Shown: positions 1-6,930 of the stretch, one piece after another
Numbering within the stretch: position 1 is the first letter of the stretch
Layout: the number at the start of each line of letters is the position of its first letter
Translations under genes and position numbers: made by a program
Notes under the pieces: model-generated
Database searches by the model: none
Told to the model about the DNA's origin: nothing
The model's input: only the letters and a program-made list of their open reading frames with translations
Source: Bacteroidales bacterium
Lineage (GTDB): Bacteria; Bacteroidota; Bacteroidia; Bacteroidales; UBA932
DNA: 16,135 bases
Assembly: GCA_023230265.1 (NCBI GenBank)
Contig: JALNXR010000014.1
Coordinates: 1-16,135 of the forward strand
Direction of reading: 5' to 3'

Positions 1-2183
1 TGGTGATCATTAAAACCAAGAAGGGTTATTCTCCTTATACCGCTACAATCTCTATGAATCCCACCACAAAGCAATTCTCTCTTAGCAAAGGTTTTGACCT
101 TAAGAAAGAGAGGGGGGTTATAAACGTTAATGCCGAGTATGCTCATGCTTTTTCAAATCCCGTGTCTCCATACACTACCTATTACAGAAACGGTTACAGC
201 CTTAACTACTCCAACACGTTTAACAGGGAGTCAAAACCGTTGCAACTCAATATCAATGTGGGCGGAACAATAGGCAGGCAGGACGCAAAACAGGATCCGG
301 ATGTATATAAGGATACCTGGTCTTCCTCTGCCGATAATGCCTTGAGAATGGGTGTAAGTGCCAACTGGCTTATAAACAGTAAATGGATTACCGCTTTAAA
401 CTTTGGTCTATCCGGAAGTTACAAGGATGATATCTCAAAATCCCAATCCTACAACTCTTTTGCGACAATAAAACCCGCTGTCAACTCTTTGATAACAGGT
501 TACTATGAGTCCAACTACCTGCCTGCACAATTCTATAATTTACAAATTCTGGACAGTAAGGGACTCAATTTGAGTGCAGATTTAAAAGCAAATCTTAACC
601 AGAAATTCGGCGAAGTTCTAAACAAAATCAAGGTTGGAGCGGGCTGGTCAATTAGTGGTAATATAGGTAAGGGAGAAGACTATGCAGATAATCTCTACCC
701 TGATGGTTACAGGCCGAGGCCTTATACCGACATCCCATTCCTGCACAATATAAATGCTTACCTTGAAGACAATGTTGTTATACCTATCGGGAAAACCTCT
801 CTTTCTCTTATCGGCGGAGTAAGGATGGATGCCAATTTCATTAAAGATATGGTCTATGATAATGCCATATCTCTTTCTCCAAGGTTCAACGCAAAATACA
901 CCCTGGTTGATAAGAGAGCCTATGAAGGTGACTTTCTGCAGAGTCTGAGTATCAGGGGTGGTTGGGGAATTCTTGAGAAGATTCCTGCACTTTCTGTTCT
1001 CTATCCAATGGACAAATACAGAGACATTAGGGTTTACTCCAAGAACTACGGATCTCAGAATGACTACTTTTATGTAGCCAACACATATGTGTTCCGCGAT
1101 TTTTTCAACCCCGATCTTGAATGGTCCCGCAGCCGCAATATTGAGCTGGGTATAGACGGAAAAATGGGAGGTATAGGCTTCTCGCTGGTTTATTACAATA
1201 ACAAGGCACAAAATCCTTACCAGCAAGAGACCACATATGTTCCCTACGCTTATTCCAAAACTGACGAGAATTACACTGTGCCAAACAATCCTCAGTTCAG
1301 GATTGACAACATTACGGGAGATATCTTTGTTAGGGATCTGGACAATCCTTCCCTCGGAGAGGCGTTAATACCCAAGTCTGTAACTGATACAATGTTCGTG
1401 CAGGAAATTATGCAGTCAAACGGAGAACCCAGCACAAGACAGGGGATTGAACTCTCTCTTGATTTTGGTAAGATAGAGGCTATCAGGACCTCTTTCCGCT
1501 TTGATGCCAGATATTCTTTCTCAAAAAATATTTATGAGAGATTATACCCCACCACTTTCTCTAACGATCCTCATACAACCCTTCCATCAAATCTTGGCCG
1601 CTCTTTTGAATATGTGGGCTTTTATGTAGGACAGACCAGTAATTACATCACTTACAATGGCTCCAGGAGTGATGGGATGAGTGCAAATCTCACCGCCACC
1701 ACCCACATCCCGGAAATTCGTATGAATGTGTCTCTGAGATTGGAGGGAACCCTCTTTGCCCGGTCACGCAATCTTACCTATTATAACGGGAAAGAGTGGG
1801 CCTTTCTGGTTGATGAAAATGGCAACAGAGTTCAGGGAAGTGTATATGACTATAAAGAGTATTACTCCGGAGTATGGCCTGTTGCATATATGACTTTTGA
1901 CCAGGTTGTAAAACCCTTTACATCCGTAGAGGCAGCAAATCCCAGCTTTGCAGATCTTATAGGCCATTCCAATACTATTTATAATTTTGTTCAGGATGGT
2001 AACGGTGCTTATTTCATGGCTAATATCAGCCTTACAAAGGAGATTGGTGATCTTGCCTCAATATCTTTTTATGTAAACAACTTTACCAAGAGTAATCCTT
2101 ACATAGAAAGCTGGGCAACCGGTGTAAAGAGTTCAAGGAATATTGACTTTTCATACGGAGCAACTCTCAGAATTAAATTTTAA
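1..2183 (+). CDS. TonB-dependent receptor, C-terminal part (copy A; 5' end outside window)
   Basis: This is an outer-membrane TonB-dependent receptor that should import a ligand using TonB energy. The reading frame is open from the first bases. The GTG at 3 is not the start: it aligns with an internal valine at the plug/barrel junction of the full-length paralogue encoded from 6931 (its residue ~342), so about 340 residues are missing, including the signal peptide, most of the plug and any STN domain. The visible 726 residues are the 22-strand-type barrel, rich in alternating aromatic and polar segments, ending in LRIKF with the terminal Phe typical of BAM substrates. It is strongly similar to the paralogue throughout (e.g. 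GYRPRPY-DIPFLHN, KEYYSGVWPVAY, TKEIGDLASISFY). The DUF4876 lipoprotein gene follows 12 bases after the stop, so they are probably one operon. It lacks the SusC/RagA look, so I call it a generic receptor. The substrate is unknown. Confidence 0.93.
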   Translation, partial: VIIKTKKGYSPYTATISMNPTTKQFSLSKGFDLKKERGVINVNAEYAHAFSNPVSPYTTYYRNGYSLNYSNTFNRESKPLQLNINVGGTIGRQDAKQDPDVYKDTWSSSADNALRMGVSANWLINSKWITALNFGLSGSYKDDISKSQSYNSFATIKPAVNSLITGYYESNYLPAQFYNLQILDSKGLNLSADLKANLNQKFGEVLNKIKVGAGWSISGNIGKGEDYADNLYPDGYRPRPYTDIPFLHNINAYLEDNVVIPIGKTSLSLIGGVRMDANFIKDMVYDNAISLSPRFNAKYTLVDKRAYEGDFLQSLSIRGGWGILEKIPALSVLYPMDKYRDIRVYSKNYGSQNDYFYVANTYVFRDFFNPDLEWSRSRNIELGIDGKMGGIGFSLVYYNNKAQNPYQQETTYVPYAYSKTDENYTVPNNPQFRIDNITGDIFVRDLDNPSLGEALIPKSVTDTMFVQEIMQSNGEPSTRQGIELSLDFGKIEAIRTSFRFDARYSFSKNIYERLYPTTFSNDPHTTLPSNLGRSFEYVGFYVGQTSNYITYNGSRSDGMSANLTATTHIPEIRMNVSLRLEGTLFARSRNLTYYNGKEWAFLVDENGNRVQGSVYDYKEYYSGVWPVAYMTFDQVVKPFTSVEAANPSFADLIGHSNTIYNFVQDGNGAYFMANISLTKEIGDLASISFYVNNFTKSNPYIESWATGVKSSRNIDFSYGATLRIKF

Positions 2184-2195
2184 TCCCAAGGAATT

Positions 2196-3461
2196 ATGAA
2201 AAGAGTTTTATATATATCAGTTATAGCTGTTGCGGCATTATTGACCTCTTGCCAGAACAAACTGCAGCAGCTTTTGGATGAGAATCCCTTTTTGGAGGGA
2301 TCGCGCAAGTTGAATATTACCCTTGTTTATCCCGAAGGATTTGAAAGCGAACTTAAGGCCGGGGCACAGATTACAATCACAAATCCCAGCAACGGAGCTG
2401 TTTACAATCTGGAATCAGATAATCAGGGGAAAGCTACGGTTGAGCTACAATATGGATTCTACAGGCTTTCTGTTTTTGATAAAGGAACTCCGGTATCCGG
2501 AGCAATCCCGATGTTCAACAGAAGTATAGACCAGGTAAGGCTTACCGATACACTTGTGGGTTCTCTGAATCTCAATGTGGAACTGACGCTCTCCTATGCA
2601 GGACAGCTTATTATTAAGGAGCTGTACTACAGAGGCTGCACCGGTACTGACGGTAAAACCTTCCAGTATGACAAATACTTTACAATCTATAACAACAGTG
2701 ACGAGGTTGCCTACCTTGACAGTGTTTGCTTTGGAGCCGTAGCACCCTACAATGCTCCAACCAAACAGCATGCATGGAGCTATGTGGGCAGTGACGGTCA
2801 AACAGTTATAATGGACACTGTGCCGATTATTGAAGCAGTATGGCAGTTCCCGGGAACAGGTAAAAGTCATCCGCTGCAACCCGGAGAGGAGGCTGTTGTC
2901 GCTCTTACTGCTGCTGTTGACCATACAATACTAAGGCCTATGTCCGTGAATTTAAATGTTCCTGGATACTGGGTCTGCTATAACCAAAGATACACCAATG
3001 CCAACTATCACCCCTCTCCCGGTCCGAACCTTGTAGATCACTGGCTGGACCTTTTATGGAAAGAGGGACCAGCAAATGCTTATCCTTTCTCTGTATCGAG
3101 CCCTGCGCCGGTTATCTTCCGCATACCGGACGTTGGAGCACAGGCATTTGTGAACAACCCTGAAAACCGAGGCCGCCAGCCGGGTTCTACATCTGACACA
3201 GAGTATATGATGATACCGTCGGCATGGGTCCTGGACGGAGTTGAGTGTTTTGACAAAAACACCAAGTTTAAGAGACTGCCCGGAACTGTAGATGCAGGTT
3301 TTGCCCTTATGGAAGATGCGGACAGATATCTCGGGAAAACACTTCACAGAAAAGTGGACGAAGCCGCTACTCAGAAAGCAGGAGGAAGAATTGTATACAT
3401 GGACACCAACAATTCTGCTAACGATTTTGAAGTCAGAGCATCACAATCTATTAAAAACTAG
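2196..3461 (+). CDS. DUF4876-type surface lipoprotein (copy A)
   Basis: A predicted lipoprotein of 421 residues: basic MKR start, hydrophobic stretch, lipobox LTSC with Cys19 as the lipidation site. After a short linker, residues ~39-105 look like a small beta-sandwich of the carboxypeptidase-regulatory/transthyretin type (NITLVYPEGF, then a G-A-x-I-x-I core, an N-x-G-K-A turn and YGFYRLSV). Residues ~130-230 (LIIKELYYRGC, YNNSDEVAYLDSVCFG) and the C-terminal DTNNSANDF resemble lamin-tail-like domains; this is my inference. A nearly invariant tract near residues 254-279 includes GYWVCYNQ and HPSPGPN. I recall the family as DUF4876, common in Bacteroidales; no function is established that I know of. 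An AAGGA at 2188-2192 supports this start. It lies between a receptor and a second barrel, in the place SusD would occupy, so a surface-exposed binding or lid role is plausible but unproven. Confidence 0.85.
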   Translation: MKRVLYISVIAVAALLTSCQNKLQQLLDENPFLEGSRKLNITLVYPEGFESELKAGAQITITNPSNGAVYNLESDNQGKATVELQYGFYRLSVFDKGTPVSGAIPMFNRSIDQVRLTDTLVGSLNLNVELTLSYAGQLIIKELYYRGCTGTDGKTFQYDKYFTIYNNSDEVAYLDSVCFGAVAPYNAPTKQHAWSYVGSDGQTVIMDTVPIIEAVWQFPGTGKSHPLQPGEEAVVALTAAVDHTILRPMSVNLNVPGYWVCYNQRYTNANYHPSPGPNLVDHWLDLLWKEGPANAYPFSVSSPAPVIFRIPDVGAQAFVNNPENRGRQPGSTSDTEYMMIPSAWVLDGVECFDKNTKFKRLPGTVDAGFALMEDADRYLGKTLHRKVDEAATQKAGGRIVYMDTNNSANDFEVRASQSIKN

Positions 3462-3476
3462 CGAAAAACAGCGATT

Positions 3477-5096
3477 ATGAAATACAACAATAAATATATA
3501 TTGATGATATCTGCACTTGCTTTGTCGCAGCTCTGTTTTATACTTCCGTTAACAGGACAAAACAGAAGGAATGTGCAGGAGAGGTGTCTGTACCACTTTG
3601 AGGATCTCCAGAAAAAGCAGACATGGACCGACAGTTACAACGCTGCGGGATTGCACTTTATAGACTTTAGAAGCTCTTCGCTTATTGAAGCCTATATGGG
3701 TAAAAACGACGGTGGTCTTGTAAAGTACTACGAGTCTGACAACAGTTACAACTTCGGGCTCAGGACCTATTCTTACAAGAAGATTAAAAACACCACTTTT
3801 TACGGTAAACTGGACTATAATAACTATAAAGGAAAGAACACCTCCTGGTCCGGACTTATTTACCCGGAAAGGTATCTTTTATCTGTAGCCAATGATCGTC
3901 CTGCTGATCTTGTAAAAGAGAGTTATAAACTCTCCGGAGGAATTTCCACACAGCTTACCGAGGATCTCTTTTTTGGCTTGCAGATCAACTACGAGACAGC
4001 CGATGCGGCAAAGAGAAAAGACCTCAGACACAGGACACGGCTTCTCGATTTTGAAACCACAGCCGGCCTGGCAGCCAGAAGCGATCACATGAATATTGGT
4101 TTAAACTACTATTACAGGAAATTCTACGAAACCGTCGCCTTCTCCAAAATTGCTGATGACGATATTATTTACAACGGATATCTGTTTAAAGGTATTTGGT
4201 TTGGTATTTTTACCACTTGGACACAGGAGGTACTGGAGCTTTCCAGACCATTTACCGATGTACTTCACGGAGGATCACTGCAGCTTGAACTGGTTGCTGA
4301 TAATTTTAAATTCTTTAACGAATTCACCTACAAAAATCAGTCAGAACTTACCGGCGAAGGAAAAGAAAAGGCCTTCTCAGAAGCTAAAGCCGATATTTAT
4401 GAATACAAGGGCCGGGTTCAGTATGAGTCCGGAAATATCCGTCAGTATCTCAAACTAAACACCAATTATTCTGATGCAGTTAACTACGACAAGGTGACTA
4501 CTCAGGAAAAGATTGGAGGATATTGGTTTACATTCTATTACGGACTTAACAGAGCTTTCTCAAAACGGAGCTTCGATCTAAATGCCGAGTATAACATTGC
4601 CTTTGGACGCTATAAATGCAATCCTTCATTTGACCTTAAAGCAGGATACAATTATATCAGCCAGGCAGCTTTGAGTTCTCTTGTAAATCCATTCTATTTT
4701 ACACAGGATTTCAAAATTAATACAGGCTACCTTAAGGCAAGGAAGAACTTTACATTTAACAAGGGGATGCTTGATATCAATCTTGGAGCCGTTTACGGAA
4801 AGGGAAGCGGAAATAAACTCACCCAACATATTTCATCTACAGCTATTGGCAATGTATCAGAAGATATAATTCCCCAGCAACATGAAGATCTGCTGAACAG
4901 GGAGTTTGAATATCTCACTGCCCGCAAGTTCCAGGGTTCTGTAGGAGCAAAGGTATTCCGTTTTGTATCTATGAATAAACAAGGAGGCTCTATCTATCTG
5001 GATGCCAACTACACATTCCTCAAAGCATTTGATGTGCAGTACCAGCCGGAGGACAGATCAGGATTCTTTACCATTGCTTTGGGATACGCGTTCTGA
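3477..5096 (+). CDS. DUF6850-type outer-membrane beta-barrel protein (copy A)
   Basis: A predicted outer-membrane protein of 539 residues. An N-terminal Sec signal (basic start, hydrophobic core ISALALSQLCFILPL, likely cut after TGQ at residue ~28) precedes a conserved block (CLYHFEDLQKKQTW, SYNAAG). The rest is a long run of short amphipathic beta strands with many Tyr, Phe and Asn, ending in GYAF with a C-terminal Phe expected of BAM-assembled barrels. I recognise it as DUF6850-like, found beside DUF4876 proteins in Bacteroidales. It has no plug domain or TonB box, so it is not a second TonB receptor. The gene starts 15 bases after the lipoprotein gene, and a hairpin terminator follows 45 bases after its stop, so it is probably the last gene of its operon. 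Function is unknown; a partner barrel for the receptor/lipoprotein pair is an inference from synteny. Confidence 0.83.
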   Translation: MKYNNKYILMISALALSQLCFILPLTGQNRRNVQERCLYHFEDLQKKQTWTDSYNAAGLHFIDFRSSSLIEAYMGKNDGGLVKYYESDNSYNFGLRTYSYKKIKNTTFYGKLDYNNYKGKNTSWSGLIYPERYLLSVANDRPADLVKESYKLSGGISTQLTEDLFFGLQINYETADAAKRKDLRHRTRLLDFETTAGLAARSDHMNIGLNYYYRKFYETVAFSKIADDDIIYNGYLFKGIWFGIFTTWTQEVLELSRPFTDVLHGGSLQLELVADNFKFFNEFTYKNQSELTGEGKEKAFSEAKADIYEYKGRVQYESGNIRQYLKLNTNYSDAVNYDKVTTQEKIGGYWFTFYYGLNRAFSKRSFDLNAEYNIAFGRYKCNPSFDLKAGYNYISQAALSSLVNPFYFTQDFKINTGYLKARKNFTFNKGMLDINLGAVYGKGSGNKLTQHISSTAIGNVSEDIIPQQHEDLLNREFEYLTARKFQGSVGAKVFRFVSMNKQGGSIYLDANYTFLKAFDVQYQPEDRSGFFTIALGYAF

Positions 5097-5140
5097 TAAA
5101 GATCTGATATTTTTTCTTGACTTAATTTCTTATAATAATC

Positions 5141-5180
5141 AAAGAAAGGGGCTTAAAAGTCCCTTTCTTTATTATAATCT
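5141..5180 (+). terminator. Rho-independent terminator after cassette A
   Basis: The arms at 5141-5150 and 5161-5170 are a perfect 10-bp inverted repeat (AAAGAAAGGG against CCCTTTCTTT) around a 10-base loop. A T/A-rich tail (ATTATAATCTTTT) follows. The A-rich 5' arm and T-rich 3' arm would allow termination on both strands, but all neighbours are on +. It separates the first barrel gene from the sigma-factor gene. Confidence 0.8.
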
Positions 5181-5212
5181 TTTGGTTCTCCGTGAATAAT
5201 AATTTAATTTTG
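5181..5212 (+). promoter_or_regulatory. Predicted housekeeping (sigma-ABfr type) promoter for the sigma/anti-sigma pair
   Basis: TTTG at 5181-5184 and TAATTTTG at 5205-5212 match the Bacteroides -33 TTTG and -7 TAnnTTTG elements exactly, with 20 bases between them, close to the known spacing. The site lies just after the cassette A terminator and just before the sigma-factor start, so transcription would begin a few bases before or around the first ATG at 5234, with the second ATG at 5258 comfortably downstream. Basis: motif seen in the sequence, consensus from established work, activity inferred. Confidence 0.6.
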
Positions 5213-5233
5213 GGCAACTTAACATTGGTATAA

Positions 5234-5752
5234 ATGAATTCTACCGAGGAAATAACAATGAGAAATATCGAAGAGATTTATTTCAGGTTATTTCCCAGAT
5301 TATGTGTTTTTGCCGAAAAGATGCTTAGGGATTCTGACTTTGCAAAGAGTGTGGTTCAGGAGGTTTTTCTCTCTGTTTGTGAAAAAAAAGATAGACTCCA
5401 TATTAATACTTCAATCGAAGCATACTTGATTAAAGCCGTATATAACAGGTGCCTGTTTTATATACGGGAGAGTACAATTCATCAGAAACATTTAAGCAAA
5501 ATTTACTACAAACAAGTAACAGATCATATTCCGGATGAAATTTTTGATGAAGAAACAATATTTAAACTAAAACTCCTGGATAAAGCTATTAATTCTCTTC
5601 CGGAGAAATGCAGAAAAATTTTTCTGCTTAACAAAAAAGAGGGTCTTTCTTATGCGAAAATTGCTGTTTTGATGGAAATTTCTGTAAAAACAGTAGATAA
5701 CCATATTTCAAAAGCCTTAAAAAAAATTAAAGAATATATAGGGAATATTTAA
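5234..5752 (+). CDS. ECF RNA polymerase sigma factor (Bacteroides expansion family type)
   Basis: A 172-residue sigma-70 family protein of the extracytoplasmic-function group. Region 2 spans residues ~12-80 (YFRLFPRLCVFAEKMLRD, the core-binding and -10 region) and region 4 spans ~112-165 with a helix-turn-helix (LSYAKIAVLMEIS, VKTVDNHISKALKKIK). The length and look fit the Bacteroides-expansion sigma factors (TIGR02985 type) that partner FecR-like proteins. The start is uncertain: ATG at 5234 gives 172 residues, while the in-frame ATG at 5258 gives 164, has an AGGA-containing tract about 10 bases upstream, lies further from the predicted promoter, and puts region 2 at a more usual distance from the N-terminus. 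The anti-sigma gene follows after 34 bases. It probably directs RNA polymerase to the receptor cassette downstream, and perhaps also to cassette A, when the receptor binds ligand. Confidence 0.95.
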   Translation: MNSTEEITMRNIEEIYFRLFPRLCVFAEKMLRDSDFAKSVVQEVFLSVCEKKDRLHINTSIEAYLIKAVYNRCLFYIRESTIHQKHLSKIYYKQVTDHIPDEIFDEETIFKLKLLDKAINSLPEKCRKIFLLNKKEGLSYAKIAVLMEISVKTVDNHISKALKKIKEYIGNI

Positions 5753-5786
5753 TACTAAAGTATCAATATATTATAATACCTGGGTT

Positions 5787-6827
5787 ATGGAGGATCGTGA
5801 AAAAGATAATATTGATTGGATTTGGGATAGATGCATTGACATAAATAGTAGTTACGACCCGCAGGAAAACTTTAAGAAGTTGACTAATCTTCTTAAAGAA
5901 CGAAAAAGATTCAGAACTCGGAAAAGATTAATATACCTGTCAATTTCTGTTTCTGCTGTCTTATTGCTTGTGTTCGCAATGGTTTCAGATCTTTTTACAA
6001 ATAAGCCTGCCCCTGACCGGGAGTTCACAAGTCAGGAGCTGATAACTGATAAAAATAATTTTATTATAAGAATTGGAGAAAGGACATTTGTGAATATGTT
6101 CATGAACAGCCGGATGTCTGTAGAAAAGAATAATATCATCTTCTGGGAGGGAAAAAGAAAAGAGACAATTTCAACATCTGGCAAAGAGTTAATTCAGATA
6201 AATGTTCCGGCTGGTAAACGGTATTCTGTTACACTTGGAGACGGATCAAATATTTGGTTAGCATCGAACTCATCTATTACATTTCCTTCTATATTTTCAG
6301 AGAGAGGAAGAACAATAAAAGCAACCGGGCATATATTCTTTGAAATTGAGAAAGCGGTTATGCCTTTTAAAGTAGATTTAAAAGAAAATCTTTCTGTAAT
6401 TGTGTATGGAACAATTTTTAATGTTAAATATTATTCAGATCTTCACAAAATGGGAATATGCCTTAACGAAGGCAAGGTGTCTTTAAAGATCGGAGATAAT
6501 GAAAATGTTTTGATGCCAAACCAATCACTGCAGTACGATATCAGCAACAAAATAATTTCTACAAAAGAGATTGATAGTGGGGAAAATATATTCTGGAAAA
6601 ACGGAAGTTTCTATTTCAACGACGTATTATTGGAAAACCTGGCAAAGGAGTTGTCCGGATGGTTTAATGTATCTGTTTGCTTTCATACAGAAAGGATAAA
6701 AACATTGAAATTTTCAGGAAACATCCCTGATAATCTGGGTCTGGAAGAGATCATAGATGTTTTAAATGCAGCAAGAACATTCCGTTGCGAATATATTAAC
6801 GGAGTGATTCATCTGTACAACTACTAA
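5787..6827 (+). CDS. FecR-like anti-sigma factor with DUF4974 C-terminal domain
   Basis: A single-pass inner-membrane regulator of 346 residues. The cytoplasmic N-terminal ~47 residues are charged and should bind the sigma factor encoded just upstream. One transmembrane helix (~48-67, ISVSAVLLLVFAMV) follows a basic RFRTRKR stretch. The periplasmic part holds a FecR domain (~138-235; VPAGKRYSVTLGDGSNIWL, GHIFFEIEK, VYGTIFNVKYY) and a C-terminal DUF4974-type domain (~277-344; FYFNDVLLENLAKELSGWF). This is the usual order and length for Bacteroidota FecR proteins. The periplasmic domain is expected to contact the STN domain of the receptor encoded next. A hairpin lies between this gene and the receptor gene, so regulator and structural genes may be transcribed at different levels. 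Confidence 0.95.
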   Translation: MEDREKDNIDWIWDRCIDINSSYDPQENFKKLTNLLKERKRFRTRKRLIYLSISVSAVLLLVFAMVSDLFTNKPAPDREFTSQELITDKNNFIIRIGERTFVNMFMNSRMSVEKNNIIFWEGKRKETISTSGKELIQINVPAGKRYSVTLGDGSNIWLASNSSITFPSIFSERGRTIKATGHIFFEIEKAVMPFKVDLKENLSVIVYGTIFNVKYYSDLHKMGICLNEGKVSLKIGDNENVLMPNQSLQYDISNKIISTKEIDSGENIFWKNGSFYFNDVLLENLAKELSGWFNVSVCFHTERIKTLKFSGNIPDNLGLEEIIDVLNAARTFRCEYINGVIHLYNY

Positions 6828-6848
6828 ATTGTCTTTTTTTATTCTTAC

Positions 6849-6887
6849 AAACAATAAATCCCTGTTTTAAGTAGGGATTTGTTATTT
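6849..6887 (+). terminator. Hairpin between anti-sigma and receptor genes (terminator or attenuator)
   Basis: An 8-bp perfect stem (AAATCCCT at 6856-6863, AGGGATTT at 6873-6880) closes a 9-base loop. It extends outward by a T-G pair and two A-T pairs (6853-6855 with 6881-6883), a C/A mismatch, and three more A-T pairs (to 6849 and 6887). The 3' arm is T-rich (GGGATTTGTTATTTG) but there is no separate long T run. It lies 21 bases after the anti-sigma stop and 43 bases before the preferred receptor start. It may terminate the sigma/anti-sigma transcript or act as an attenuator. Confidence 0.55.
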
Positions 6888-6930
6888 GATATGTATCTTA
6901 TTAACAGTATCACACTCTCACATCTTAAAT

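Larger units (their letters stand above)
1..5096 (+). repeat. Paralogous three-gene cassette, copy A
   Basis: The receptor, DUF4876 lipoprotein and DUF6850 barrel genes occur here in the same order and with similarly tight spacing as at 6931-13037. The similarity is high at protein level but synonymous positions have diverged, so this is an old tandem duplication (or two separate acquisitions of related cassettes), not a recent DNA repeat. The 5' end is outside the window. Confidence 0.9.

Noticed and set aside
3..5. GTG as a real start for the first receptor
   Set aside because: The full-length paralogue continues upstream of the equivalent valine with plug, carboxypeptidase-like and STN domains; the frame is simply cut by the window edge and no signal peptide follows the GTG.
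648..1226. 192-residue open frame on the minus strand inside the first receptor gene
   Set aside because: It lies wholly within a strongly supported gene, has no recognisable domain, and its composition looks like a shadow of the barrel coding sequence.
2445..2924. 159-residue open frame on the minus strand inside the lipoprotein gene
   Set aside because: It is a shadow of the conserved DUF4876 gene, with no domain or signal. A minus-strand frame also occurs over part of the paralogue (10656-10991), but as expected from similar codons on the opposite strand.
6886..6930. Extra 15 residues from a TTG start of the STN receptor
   Set aside because: The TTG lies within the outer arm of the hairpin and the added residues do not improve the signal peptide; three ATGs at 6931-6942 give a normal N-terminus.
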